Part shown: positions 9,018 to 18,112 of the stretch, piece by piece | Layout of the letters: each line of letters opens with the position of its first letter | Numbering within the stretch: position 1 is the first letter of the stretch | Assembly: GCA_023269825.1 (NCBI GenBank) | Contig: JAGDWI010000001.1 | Location: forward strand, 120,492-184,491 | Direction of reading: 5' to 3' | DNA: 64,000 nt | Source of the DNA: Desulfurococcaceae archaeon | Lineage (GTDB): Archaea > Thermoproteota > Thermoprotei_A > Sulfolobales > Desulfurococcaceae | Made by a program: the position numbers and the translations under genes | The notes under the pieces: model-generated | The model's input: only the letters and a program-made list of their open reading frames with translations | Database searches by the model: none | Told to the model about the DNA's origin: nothing

Positions 9018-10658
9018 CTAAGTCTTCTTCATAACTGGTGACAAGTACTGAAGTGTTTTATCTTTTCCAAGTAGTGTTAGTAATGGTGCAGCTCTGGGCC
9101 CGCTTGGTTTACCCACTAATATCAAGTAAAAGTACTCGTATAGTTTCTTTACCTCATCTCTCGATAACTCCGAAGTAACTTTCATCAATGCTTCCTTGAC
9201 TGATTCTTCACTCCATTCACTCAGTGAACTTAAATTCTCATACATTGTCCTAAGTAGCAGTAATACTTCACCTGGTGTTTTATCAATGTATTTCTCTGAT
9301 TCTTCGAGAGTGTTCAACTTGAACTTTAAATCAGGTGTACCGTACTTAGTAACCCATACATGTGCTCGTGGAATAGTTTCAAGAATTCTTCTCGCACCAT
9401 ACTCTGTGGGGTTTTCAGGGAGTTGTTTACTCGCTTTTAACCTAGCTATTGCATCCGTGCTCCATTTATCTTGCGGAATCAACTGTGATAATATGGCTAA
9501 ATGTAAGTAGGGTACTTGCTCCGGCGGCTCCTTGGGAGGTGAACCTTTCGGGTAGCTTAATTCATAGCTACGTGATATTAAAACAGCTTCTTCATCGCTT
9601 GAGGCTTTCTCGAGACCATAGTATATTCTCTCAGCTTTAAAATACGTGTTATAGTATTGTGGCACTTCATGTAAACCCACTGTTATCTTCTTCATGGGTG
9701 GAGTCCTTAAAACAATGAACCTATAGATATGTGGGTGAGCTACTTCTAACCAATCCCTGGGTGTGAATCCCAGGAAGTCGCTGCTCCCCATGTCCATTAC
9801 TTTTCCATCACGTGTTCTCCACTCCACCCATTCGTATGGGAGACCTTCGGGAGGTTTAATGTTATAGACGTTGACTGCTAAATCAACGCAGCTATCGCGG
9901 CTACCGCCCGGCATCGCGTGATCTTTACCATATGGTTCAAAGTCGACTCCGAGAGACCACCAAACACCAACCCACTCTATTCTCCACATTAACTTACCAT
10001 TACTTAACGATGTTACGCCTCTATGACCGCAGTTATTGCAGATATATTCAACGTGTTCTTCATCAACTATTTTAACTGTTTCAGTTGAATCTATTCTCCC
10101 GCATTTCTCACAAACTGGTTCAAACGGGATCCAGCCCTCCTCATAGGGTTTCCTACCCCTATACTTGTTAACTATTCTTCTAACGTCTTCACGTTTCCGT
10201 ATTGTTAACTTAGCGAAATCAATTAATCTAGTTGAGTAAAGTTGAGTAGTAGTAACGACTTCAATCTCGCCATCCGTGAATTCCTTAATATATGGGCCGA
10301 AATCAGCCCAGTAGTGTTCAACCCAGTTACTGTGGCAAGCTCGGGGATCAGGTACTTTAATGAGAGGCCACCCAGCATACTTCATTCCTTTTTCTCGTTC
10401 CCCGAATACCATTACTTGGCTTTCTTTCGCTTTCCAAGCGTCTTGAGTGTATAGTGTCAAGTATTGTTTAATTTTCAATCCACGCGAAGTCAATATTCTT
10501 CTAAGTGTTTCTGTAATTATTATTTCTCCTCTTAATCTACCCACATGCTGTAACCCCGATACTGATAATCCTCCATTGAAAACATATGTTTCCTTGCCCC
10601 TTGATCTAAGTTTATCGTATAGTTCATCTGCTAATTCATCAATCCAGTGTCTCGCCAT
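9018..10658 (-). CDS. lysS: Class I lysyl-tRNA synthetase
   Basis: A 546-residue class I LysRS, the form found in most archaea in place of the class II enzyme. The HIGH-like motif is HVGR at residues 38-41 in SGLQHVGRLRG. The KMSKS-like loop is strongly altered, reading KVMDMGSSD before FLGFTPRDWLEV. A zinc ribbon is present (CEKCGR ... CNNCGH). The C-terminal half is the alpha-helix-cage anticodon region. Start is ATG 10658 behind GGAGATG, with an AATTATAG TATA candidate at 10690-10697 on the minus strand. It is divergent from leuS across a 105-base promoter region and probably cotranscribed with the downstream GT2 gene. Confidence 0.96.
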   Translation of the reverse strand: MARHWIDELADELYDKLRSRGKETYVFNGGLSVSGLQHVGRLRGEIIITETLRRILTSRGLKIKQYLTLYTQDAWKAKESQVMVFGEREKGMKYAGWPLIKVPDPRACHSNWVEHYWADFGPYIKEFTDGEIEVVTTTQLYSTRLIDFAKLTIRKREDVRRIVNKYRGRKPYEEGWIPFEPVCEKCGRIDSTETVKIVDEEHVEYICNNCGHRGVTSLSNGKLMWRIEWVGVWWSLGVDFEPYGKDHAMPGGSRDSCVDLAVNVYNIKPPEGLPYEWVEWRTRDGKVMDMGSSDFLGFTPRDWLEVAHPHIYRFIVLRTPPMKKITVGLHEVPQYYNTYFKAERIYYGLEKASSDEEAVLISRSYELSYPKGSPPKEPPEQVPYLHLAILSQLIPQDKWSTDAIARLKASKQLPENPTEYGARRILETIPRAHVWVTKYGTPDLKFKLNTLEESEKYIDKTPGEVLLLLRTMYENLSSLSEWSEESVKEALMKVTSELSRDEVKKLYEYFYLILVGKPSGPRAAPLLTLLGKDKTLQYLSPVMKKT

Positions 10659-10689
10659 TTAAACATCTCCAATAACGCTTAGTACCAAC

Positions 10690-10719
10690 TATAATTACCA
10701 GGATACAAATACTTTTAAG
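10690..10719. promoter_or_regulatory. Divergent lysS / leuS promoters
   Basis: AATTATAG on the minus strand (10690-10697) lies about 30 bases upstream of the lysS start. CTTTTAAG on the plus strand (10712-10719) lies about 45 bases upstream of the leuS ATG. Both have archaeal TATA character; assignment is by position only. Confidence 0.45.
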
Positions 10720-10763
10720 CATAAGATAATTAATGAACACTCTTGATTAGTAGGGGTAATTGA

Positions 10764-13673
10764 ATGCAGCGAAAACAAGAGTTTCTCGAGTGGTTAAGAA
10801 ATATAGAGAAAAAGTGGCAGAAGAATTGGAGAGAGAATAGAGTATTCGAGGCGGAACCAGCTGTAGGTAAACAGAAGTACTTCATAACTGTACCATATCC
10901 TTACGCTAATGGGCCCTTACACATTGGTCATGGAAGAACATACACTATAGGGGACATTATTGCGAGGTATAAGAGGCTACGCGGCTTCAACGTACTGTAT
11001 CCGATGGCGTTCCATATTACTGGAACACCTATTGTCGCTTTCTCGGATATGATTAGTAGGGGAGATCAGAAGACAATTAACTTATATAGAGAATACGTTA
11101 AACTCTACGTTGAGGACGAGGAAGAAGTGTATAGAATAATCGAGTCGTTTAAGGATCCATTGAACTTAGCTGTGTTCTTCGCTGATAGAATTCAAAGAGA
11201 CTTCGAGGAACTAGGCTACAGTATTGATTGGAGAAGAAGATTTCACACTGGTGAACCAATCTACAATAAGTTCGTCACGTGGCAATACTACAAATTACTC
11301 GAGAAGGGCTTAATTAGTAGAGGGGATCACATAGTTACATATTGTCTCCTGCACAATCAACCAGAGGGCGAAGACGATATTCAAGATGCCGACGTCAACC
11401 CAGTTGAGGTAGTTGAGTATACTGCAGTTAAATTTAAACTAATTGACCAAGACACATATTTACTCGCAGCCACTCTAAGACCGGAGACTCTCTTTGGAGT
11501 AACTAATATGTGGATTAACCCGGATGAATACTACGTATTATTTGAGTGGAATGGGGAAAAATACGTTATAAGTAGGAATGCATTAGTAAAGTTCATACAC
11601 CAGCACCCAGATGAGGAAATAAGAGTACTGCGGGAGGTGAAGGGAGTAGAGTTCATTGGTAAATGGGTTGAATCACCATTCGGCGACAGGATCATTGTTT
11701 TACCCGCATCATTTGTTGATCCAGATAACGCCACTGGAGTAGTATACTCGGAGCCTAGTGACGCTCCCTACGATTACGTTGCCTTAGTGGAGTTAAAAAG
11801 TAATCCATACATGCTTGTGAAGTATGGTTTAGACCCCAGAATCATAGCGAACATAGAGCCAAGAAAAATAATAGATGTACCCGGAGTCCAGGGGCATCAC
11901 GCGAAAGTCGTGATTGAATCAGCGGGGATCACAAATCAAATGGATCCCAGGCTTGAAGACGTGACTAGAGAAGTCTACAAAGAGCAGTACTATAATGGAG
12001 TACTCATAGTTGACCACCCTGATTTCAAGGGTTTACCCGTGAAAGATGCACGGGAGAAAGTGAAATCTATACTATATAGTCAGAGTAAAGCGCTACCTTT
12101 CTATGAACTCAATAGGAAAGCTAAATGTAGAGCTGGCGGAGACATTATTGTAGCCAAGATAAAGGGCCAGTGGTTTCTCAACTATAATTTAAAGTGGCTT
12201 AAAGATAAAGCACGTGACTTCATTGAAAAAGATGTTATAAAGATCGTACCTGGTAAATACAAGAAATTATTCCTGGACACGATAGAGTGGTTGGATAAAA
12301 GACCCTGCGCTAGGAAGAGAGGCATTGGGACAAAACTACCGTGGAGCCCAGATTGGATTATTGAGAGTTTAAGTGATTCAACAATATACATGGCGTTTTA
12401 CACGATTGCTCACATAATTAGAAAATACAATATTCCGCCGGATAACTTAACCCTGGAAGTATTCGACTACGTGTTCTTGGGTAAGGGGAGCCCAGAGGAG
12501 ATCTCGGGTAAAACAGGCATAGACTTAAATGTATTGGAGGAAATGAGGCGTGAATTCACCTACTGGTACCCTGTTGACCACAGGCACACCGCTATCCCGC
12601 ACATATCAAACCACTTAACGTTCTTCATACTTCATCACCTCGCAATATTCCCAGATAACTATGTTCCAGGCATGATTTCTCTAAATGAAACAGTAATAAG
12701 AGAAGGCGCTAAGATGTCTAAGAGTAAGGGTAACGTCATACCCTTAAGACATATATCAACGATTTACTCAGCTGATTTGTTCAGACTATATATTTCATGG
12801 GCTGCAAGCCTCGACAGTGTCTTAGATTGGCGTGAAGCAGAAGTAGATAAAGTTATAAATAGTTTGATGAAATTCGTGAACATCGCGAAAACAGCATCAG
12901 AGTCTAGTTGCGTAGTCGAGGATATTTATACGACATGGTTCGTAAATAAGTTCTATGAGTTATTATCTAAGGCGACAACTTCGATTGAAAACCTGGAAAT
13001 AAGAGACTATGTTCAAACATCTTTCTTCAACGTGTTGGCTTTAATAGATAGATACCGTGAAATGACTGGTGACAAGTACATTTGCGGCGTGAGGAAGATC
13101 TTAAAGGACTGGATAATTGTCTTGAACCCCGTTATTCCACATATAACAGAGGAGGTCAACAGTTGGCTGGGTGGAGGTGAACTTGTTTCACTATCGAAAT
13201 GGCCCGAAATACCAGAAATCGAAGAGAACATCATTATCCTAATGGATGCAGTGGAATCCCTTATCTCTGATACTAGGGAATTAATTGAAGTATTGAAGAA
13301 AAAACCATCAAAAGTATACATTATAGTGGCACCTGAATGGAAACGTGAAATAGCTAAACAAGTACTTGAAGGGAGTCAATTGAAGACGGTCATAAACGAT
13401 TTGAGAACAAAGTATAATTTACGTGGCCGAGAATCAGAGATCGTGGATGCTTTCAACACTTATAGAAAAATGGATAAATCTGTACTTGAAAGAATAATTA
13501 AGACAACGAGCAAGGAAGAGTTTGAGTTCTACTTCAAAGTCGTAGAATACATTAGAGGAAAAATCCCCGGAGTAGAGGAAATCGTAGTACTATGGGAGGA
13601 TGACGCTAGAATAAGGAATATTCCTAAGGCTGAGAGAGCTATTTCATTGAAACCTGCTCTATATGTTGAGTAA
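10764..13673 (+). CDS. leuS: Leucyl-tRNA synthetase
   Basis: A 969-residue archaeal-type LeuRS. HIGH is intact at residues 53-56 in ANGPLHIGHGR, and KMSKS is intact in AKMSKSKGNVIPL. The CP1 editing domain has TLRPETLFGVTN, the threonine-rich editing motif, followed by the archaeal-position insertion. The long C-terminal extension needed for tRNA-Leu long-arm contact is present and the length is normal. Start is ATG 10764 behind GGGGTAATTGA. A CTTTTAAG box at 10712-10719 is the likely TATA element, placing the transcript start around 10742. The gene is divergent from lysS and monocistronic, with an AT-rich tail before the next gene. Confidence 0.97.
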   Translation: MQRKQEFLEWLRNIEKKWQKNWRENRVFEAEPAVGKQKYFITVPYPYANGPLHIGHGRTYTIGDIIARYKRLRGFNVLYPMAFHITGTPIVAFSDMISRGDQKTINLYREYVKLYVEDEEEVYRIIESFKDPLNLAVFFADRIQRDFEELGYSIDWRRRFHTGEPIYNKFVTWQYYKLLEKGLISRGDHIVTYCLLHNQPEGEDDIQDADVNPVEVVEYTAVKFKLIDQDTYLLAATLRPETLFGVTNMWINPDEYYVLFEWNGEKYVISRNALVKFIHQHPDEEIRVLREVKGVEFIGKWVESPFGDRIIVLPASFVDPDNATGVVYSEPSDAPYDYVALVELKSNPYMLVKYGLDPRIIANIEPRKIIDVPGVQGHHAKVVIESAGITNQMDPRLEDVTREVYKEQYYNGVLIVDHPDFKGLPVKDAREKVKSILYSQSKALPFYELNRKAKCRAGGDIIVAKIKGQWFLNYNLKWLKDKARDFIEKDVIKIVPGKYKKLFLDTIEWLDKRPCARKRGIGTKLPWSPDWIIESLSDSTIYMAFYTIAHIIRKYNIPPDNLTLEVFDYVFLGKGSPEEISGKTGIDLNVLEEMRREFTYWYPVDHRHTAIPHISNHLTFFILHHLAIFPDNYVPGMISLNETVIREGAKMSKSKGNVIPLRHISTIYSADLFRLYISWAASLDSVLDWREAEVDKVINSLMKFVNIAKTASESSCVVEDIYTTWFVNKFYELLSKATTSIENLEIRDYVQTSFFNVLALIDRYREMTGDKYICGVRKILKDWIIVLNPVIPHITEEVNSWLGGGELVSLSKWPEIPEIEENIIILMDAVESLISDTRELIEVLKKKPSKVYIIVAPEWKREIAKQVLEGSQLKTVINDLRTKYNLRGRESEIVDAFNTYRKMDKSVLERIIKTTSKEEFEFYFKVVEYIRGKIPGVEEIVVLWEDDARIRNIPKAERAISLKPALYVE

Positions 13674-13749
13674 AATTAGAGGTTTTAAATTACTCATCGA
13701 TATAAATTGAAACATATTTTCCACTGAACAATGGTTTCCTTTAACCAAG

Positions 13750-13802
13750 TATTTAAGTACAAGACTGTATCAATTTCTAAACGATTCAATTAAAGCGGTG
13801 AT
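13750..13802 (+). promoter_or_regulatory. Promoter and ribosome site of the MarC-family gene
   Basis: TATTTAAG at 13750-13757 is a good archaeal TATA box. GGTGAT at 13797-13802 lies three bases before ATG 13806 and decides that start. Confidence 0.6.
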
Positions 13803-13805
13803 CTA

Positions 13806-14432
13806 ATGGATCAGGAAATAGTATTAACATTCGTTGCTTACTTCACACAGTTACTCGCAATAATGAACCCTTTCTCAGTGGTGCCAACTTTTATTACTCT
13901 TACAGAGGGTCTTAGTAAAAAAGAGGTAAACGCCATAGTACGTAAAGCTACTATAGCTGGTTTAATAATAGTGATTGTTTTCGCTGTTGCAGGCAAATAT
14001 ATACTGGAAGCATTTAACGTATCAATCGCTGGTTTAAGAGTGGCTGGAGGCATAGTATTGATGACAATTGCTTTAGATATGTTGGGAGAGGAGCCAAGAA
14101 CGAAAAGAATGGATCCTAAGGACATAGCTGTTGTTCCCATAGCAACACCTCTCATAATAGGGCCGGGCACTATTACCACTATACTATTGCTAGTTTCATC
14201 TAAACCAGGCGACCTTGTAAACCATGTTCTCGTACTAGTCGCGGGCATATTAGCATGCTTGATCTCTTTTGGAATACTGAGAATAAGTGAGTATCTCGTT
14301 AAAGTTTTAAGGACATCAACTATTAGAGCCATAGGAAGATTCATGGCATTAATCATAGCAGGAGTAGCTGTTGAAATGATAGTTCACGGTGTTCAAACAT
14401 ATTACGTAACTTTATTTAGTAATCATAATTAA
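13806..14432 (+). CDS. MarC-family integral membrane protein
   Basis: A 208-residue membrane protein with six predicted hydrophobic segments. It matches the MarC/UPF0056 pattern: an N-terminal helix with IMNPFSVVPTFITLT, charged loop LSKKEVNAIVRKAT, a middle helix with AGGIVLMTIALDML, and IATPLIIGPGTITTILLL (the conserved P-x-x-x-GPG motif). Biochemical role in the family is not established; it was named after an Escherichia coli locus and no longer linked to antibiotic resistance. Start at ATG 13806 is supported by GGTGAT. It is followed by an intergenic region of about 345 bases. Confidence 0.9.
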   Translation: MDQEIVLTFVAYFTQLLAIMNPFSVVPTFITLTEGLSKKEVNAIVRKATIAGLIIVIVFAVAGKYILEAFNVSIAGLRVAGGIVLMTIALDMLGEEPRTKRMDPKDIAVVPIATPLIIGPGTITTILLLVSSKPGDLVNHVLVLVAGILACLISFGILRISEYLVKVLRTSTIRAIGRFMALIIAGVAVEMIVHGVQTYYVTLFSNHN

Positions 14433-14736
14433 ACATTTAAGTTGAATTGGAGAGCAAAGTAAACGATATATTAATTAATGAAGTAATTTCAGACGAGTTA
14501 CTGTTTGTTTTTTAATTATTTGGGATCAAAAAGTGTTTACAGCGATTTAAACCCTTCATGAAGTGCATTCTAAAAGGATATTGATGTAAATCACTCATCA
14601 TATCTAGTAAAGTCTCTTTACTGAAGGTAGATTATTGGAGTGCTGAAGAACCAGGGGGCTTTGACCTATGAATGAAGTTGGCGCCGAGTAGATGAGCTTG
14701 AAGATTCCTTAAAGGTTCTTCCAGTGTGCAATAAGA
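14433..14736. other. Intergenic stretch with a GC-rich segment, no gene seen
   Basis: About 300 bases between the MarC-type gene and the ferredoxin promoter. Most is AT-rich. Bases 14650-14700 are distinctly richer in G and C (AGGGGGCTTTGACC, TTGGCGCCGAG) and could be part of an RNA. I tested C/D box patterns on both strands and found no complete set. A short TGATG...CATCA hairpin lies at about 14582-14600. Confidence 0.4.
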
Positions 14737-14774
14737 TTTTTATACCGCAGGTTGTCTACATTATAAGAGGTGAG
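14737..14774 (+). promoter_or_regulatory. Ferredoxin promoter and ribosome site
   Basis: TTTTTATA at 14737-14744 is the TATA candidate. GAGGTGAG at 14767-14774 is a strong Shine-Dalgarno site three bases before ATG 14778 and excludes the longer upstream frame as the real start. Confidence 0.7.
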
Positions 14775-14777
14775 AAT

Positions 14778-15020
14778 ATGGCTAAGTACAGAGTTATAAT
14801 AGAACCCAGGGAGAGCTGCATCTCAGACATGGTATGTGTATCAATATGCCCAGACGTATTTGAAATGAACCCCGACGACAATAAATCGCAGATAACAGAA
14901 AAATACAGGGAGGGTGGAAATATAGCTGTAGGAATTATCTCAGACGACTTGTTATCATGTGCACAGGATGCAGCGAACGCGTGCCCGGTTCAAATAATCC
15001 GAATAGAGAAAATAGGGTAA
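14778..15020 (+). CDS. Single-cluster [4Fe-4S] ferredoxin with Asp ligand
   Basis: An 80-residue ferredoxin. Cysteines are at 14, 20, 24, 61 and 69, with Asp17 in the second ligand position: CISDMVCVSICPDVFEM. This is the same layout as Pyrococcus furiosus ferredoxin (CxxDxxCxxxC...CP), where Cys, Asp, Cys and the last Cys bind one [4Fe-4S] cluster and the other two Cys form a disulfide. By that comparison Cys14, Asp17, Cys20 and Cys69 are ligands and Cys24/Cys61 the disulfide pair. It should serve as electron carrier for 2-oxoacid and aldehyde ferredoxin oxidoreductases in sugar and peptide fermentation. The start ATG 14778 is fixed by a strong GAGGTGAG site. A U-rich terminator follows. Confidence 0.95.
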   Translation: MAKYRVIIEPRESCISDMVCVSICPDVFEMNPDDNKSQITEKYREGGNIAVGIISDDLLSCAQDAANACPVQIIRIEKIG

Positions 15021-15038
15021 AAACTCATCATCTATAAG

Positions 15039-15055
15039 TCTTTTTTATTTATACT
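15039..15055 (+). terminator. U-tract terminator after ferredoxin
   Basis: A run of T residues (CTTTTTTATTTATACTT) lies just past the ferredoxin stop, fitting archaeal U-tract termination without a strong hairpin. Confidence 0.4.
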
Positions 15056-15099
15056 TAAAATACTTGTCTCCCATAACTCTACTAAAAGCATGTAGTGTG

Positions 15100-16320
15100 A
15101 TGTCATTGAATAGTAAAAAGTTAACTGAGTTCGCAGTGAAAGTACTAGCAGATAGTATAAAGTATAGAACAGTGCTAGGTGAAGATTACGAAGAGTTAGT
15201 GGATTATTATAGAGAAGTCTTATCGAGTTATGGGGTTCATGTAACAATTCACAGAGTGCCTGATGAATACCTTAAAAAGAATTTACGAGTTCAGTATAAT
15301 CCATCTAAGCCTAGGTACATTCTAATCGCAAGAGTTGGTTCTGGCGAGAAAGTCCTTCAGTTTAATGGTCACTACGATGTAGTACCCCCTGGTAGTGATT
15401 GGAGGACAAATCCCTTTGAACCAGTTATAATTGAGAATAAATTATATGGCAGAGGATCAAGCGATATGAAGGGAGGTATAGCGGCTTTCCTAGCTGCAAT
15501 GGTTTATTACGCTGAGAGAGAGCCGAGCATAGTTCTCGAGGGAGTTCTAGTGCCGGATGAAGAAATAGGTGGATTAACTGGGACAGGATATCTCGTAAGA
15601 GAACTTGGGAGTAGACCAGACTGGGTTGTAATAGCTGAACCTTCTGGATTAGATAATGTCTACGTTGGACACAGGGGAAACCTGTGGTTTATGGTGAAAA
15701 TATATGGTAAACAAGCACATGGGTCCGCCCCGTGGTTAGGGGATAATGCATTTGAGAAAATGATAATCTACGCGAAGGAATTCATAGATAAATACAGAAT
15801 AAAACTAAGCACTAAGAAAAGCTCATTTGAATATGAACACCCAGAAGCATCTAAGCCAACTATTACCCCGGGAGGACTACTCATATCTCCTGGTGCAGTT
15901 AACATCGTTCCAGGCATGGTTGGTTTCAGTGTCGACAGAAGGTTGATAGTCGAGGAAAATATTGAAGAAGTATTTAATGAGATAAGGGAGCTTGCAGAAA
16001 GTATTAGTGGAGAAACCGGTATACAAAGTGAAATCGAAGTAATAGAAGCTTCTAACCCCGCTTATACCTCCCTGGAGTCAACAATAGTTGGTTCCCTTGG
16101 ATCCTCAATAGAAGAAGTTCTAGGCTTAAAACCACGTTTCACAATTTGTACTGGTGGGTTAGACTTAAGGTATTACTCAGAGGCAAAAATAGAAGCAGTC
16201 GCGTACGGTCCTGGCGCTATAGGAGCAGCTCATAAACCAAATGAGTATATTGATTTACTTGACTTGGAGAAAGTGATCAACGTCTACGTGGAGCTGGTTA
16301 GGAAACTGGAGTCACAGTGA
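15100..16320 (+). CDS. M20-family metallopeptidase / deacylase (ArgE/DapE-like)
   Basis: A 406-residue cocatalytic zinc hydrolase. The metal and catalytic motifs are in order: GHYDVVPPG (His and catalytic Asp), GRGSSDMKGGIAA (bridging Asp), PDEEIGG (general-base Glu and metal Glu), IAEPSG (metal Asp/Glu position), and a C-terminal AAHKPNEYI with the last metal His. A dimerisation insert with GHRGNLWFMVKIYGKQAHGSAP is present. Family members cleave acyl groups from acetylornithine, succinyl-diaminopimelate or LysW-bound lysine intermediates, or act as aminoacylases; I cannot tell which. No lys, arg or dap genes lie nearby. I choose ATG 15100 rather than TTG 15064, because the extra residues lie outside the family start. 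Confidence 0.88.
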   Translation: MSLNSKKLTEFAVKVLADSIKYRTVLGEDYEELVDYYREVLSSYGVHVTIHRVPDEYLKKNLRVQYNPSKPRYILIARVGSGEKVLQFNGHYDVVPPGSDWRTNPFEPVIIENKLYGRGSSDMKGGIAAFLAAMVYYAEREPSIVLEGVLVPDEEIGGLTGTGYLVRELGSRPDWVVIAEPSGLDNVYVGHRGNLWFMVKIYGKQAHGSAPWLGDNAFEKMIIYAKEFIDKYRIKLSTKKSSFEYEHPEASKPTITPGGLLISPGAVNIVPGMVGFSVDRRLIVEENIEEVFNEIRELAESISGETGIQSEIEVIEASNPAYTSLESTIVGSLGSSIEEVLGLKPRFTICTGGLDLRYYSEAKIEAVAYGPGAIGAAHKPNEYIDLLDLEKVINVYVELVRKLESQ

Positions 16321-16452
16321 TCTTTTAGAGAATTCAACAAATGATCAATATTTGTTACATAGTAATAGAATTTATTAACACCTAACATTATTCAAAAACA
16401 CGAAGTACAATGATACTTAATGTAGGGTTCATGCTCATTACCGGGTTTGATC

Positions 16453-18015
16453 ATGACATTCAGCATATTAATAGCGAATAGAGGAGAAATAGCTATAAGA
16501 ATAGCTAGAACACTAACAGAGAACGGGTTTAAGCCGCTAGGCATATATGAACCCGAGGACAAGTTTTCTCTGCATAGAAAATACCTGATTGAAGACGCCG
16601 AGGTATCAAGTTACCTAGATATCAGGGAAATAGTTCAAGTAGCAGTAGAGTTAGGAGCTGACGGTATACACCCGGGTTACGGGTTTCTAAGTGAAAACCC
16701 CGAGTTTGCACGCGAAGTAATCAGAAAGAACCTAGTTTTCATTGGGCCTCCGCCGAGTGTAATGGCTTTGGCTGAAGATAAAATTGCATCCAAGATCTTT
16801 GCTGAGAAATTAGAGATTCCTACTTTGCCATGGGTTGAAGTTAAAACTCCTGACGATGTGTTATCATTCGCTAAAACTCACGGTTACCCTGTTATAGTGA
16901 AAGCAGCAGGGGGTGGTGGTGGTAGAGGTACTAGAATTATACGGAGTGAAAAAGAAGTTGAATCAGCTGTGAAAGTGGCTAGATTAGAAGCCGAGAGATC
17001 ATTTAAAGATCCTAGATTATTCGTGGAGCCGTATATCGAGAAAGCAAAGCACATAGAAGTACAGATCCTTGGCGATGGAGATAACATAGTTCACTTATTT
17101 GAGAGAGAATGCAGTGTCCAGAGGAAATTCCAAAAAGTTGTAGAGGAAGCTCCCAGTCCATCTATTACGCAGAGTGAAAGAGAAAAACTACTGGAATACG
17201 CGGTTTCATTTGCTAAAGGGTTGAAGTATGTAAACGCTGGAACAATAGAGTTTCTATTTGATGTTAAAAACAGAGAATTTTACTTCATGGAGATGAATAC
17301 GAGACTACAAGTTGAACACCCTGTAACAGAGATGATTACGAGAAGAGACATTGTGAAGAAACAAGTTGAGATAGCATTTTACTCAGCACTAGACTTAAAG
17401 CAGAGTAGTATATCGCGCGAGGGCCATGCAATAGAAGCTAGAATATACGCGGAAAACCCGATTAATGGTGAGCTCTCGCCAGGCGTTATAAAGAGGTACT
17501 ATGAACCAGGTGGGCCGGGTTTGAGAATAGATTCAGGAGTAGCAGAGGGCATTCAAGTTAGCAGTAAATACGACCCCATGATATCTAAAGTCATCGCGTG
17601 GGGTTATGATAGAAACATCGCGTTGAATAGGTTGACAAGAGCTCTCAGAGAGTACGTTATAGAAGGAGTTTCAACGAATATACCTTTATTAAGGCACTTG
17701 ATTAACTCGCCTAGATTCATTGATGCATCGTATACTACGTGCTTCTACGAGGAGGAATTCAATGTCTTCTCCAGTAAAGTAGCGGAAGAAACTAGAGTCC
17801 ACGCAGTAATACTGGCTACCCTAATAGAGTACGATGACAAAGCTGCGAGTAAGTATACAGTGAAAAGTAGCCTAGTTCAAAACGTATTGAGGAGTGAAAG
17901 AGTATCTTCAATAAAGAGACACGCATGGTATTACTATGTGAACTTGAAAGGAATGCTTGAGAGAGGATACTCTTCTAAGAGAAAGAGAAATGAAGAGAGA
18001 GGATCCCACAGATAA
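16453..18015 (+). CDS. accC: Biotin carboxylase subunit of an acyl-CoA carboxylase
   Basis: A 520-residue ATP-grasp enzyme that carboxylates biotin on a separate carrier using bicarbonate and ATP. It has the N-terminal ILIANRGEIAIRIART motif, the HPGYGFLSENPEFA segment, the glycine loop KAAGGGGGRGTRI, the bicarbonate/ATP site region ERECSVQRKFQKVVEEAPSP and the MEMNTRLQVEHPVTE catalytic segment. The C-terminal ~70 residues go beyond a minimal biotin carboxylase but contain no biotin attachment site, so it needs the separate carrier at 42196. The carboxyltransferase is at 42721. Start is probably ATG 16453; a TTG two codons earlier is possible. It precedes pps. Confidence 0.95.
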   Translation: MTFSILIANRGEIAIRIARTLTENGFKPLGIYEPEDKFSLHRKYLIEDAEVSSYLDIREIVQVAVELGADGIHPGYGFLSENPEFAREVIRKNLVFIGPPPSVMALAEDKIASKIFAEKLEIPTLPWVEVKTPDDVLSFAKTHGYPVIVKAAGGGGGRGTRIIRSEKEVESAVKVARLEAERSFKDPRLFVEPYIEKAKHIEVQILGDGDNIVHLFERECSVQRKFQKVVEEAPSPSITQSEREKLLEYAVSFAKGLKYVNAGTIEFLFDVKNREFYFMEMNTRLQVEHPVTEMITRRDIVKKQVEIAFYSALDLKQSSISREGHAIEARIYAENPINGELSPGVIKRYYEPGGPGLRIDSGVAEGIQVSSKYDPMISKVIAWGYDRNIALNRLTRALREYVIEGVSTNIPLLRHLINSPRFIDASYTTCFYEEEFNVFSSKVAEETRVHAVILATLIEYDDKAASKYTVKSSLVQNVLRSERVSSIKRHAWYYYVNLKGMLERGYSSKRKRNEERGSHR

Positions 18016-18066
18016 CCCTTTTTAATATATACATGTTCGTATTAAATGTTTGTCTCAAGAGAAAAG

Positions 18067-18074
18067 TATTTAAA
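18067..18074 (+). promoter_or_regulatory. TATA box of the PEP synthase gene
   Basis: TATTTAAA preceded by GAAAAG (BRE-like), 39 bases upstream of ATG 18113. Confidence 0.65.
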
Positions 18075-18112
18075 CTCTTTTACGTATGCCAATGAGATGA
18101 AGGGTGTTTCAT

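Noticed and set aside
14582-14625. TTGATGT ... CTGA as a C/D sRNA upstream of ferredoxin
   Set aside because: C box only 5 of 7, no D'/C' at the right positions, spacing does not match the other candidates.
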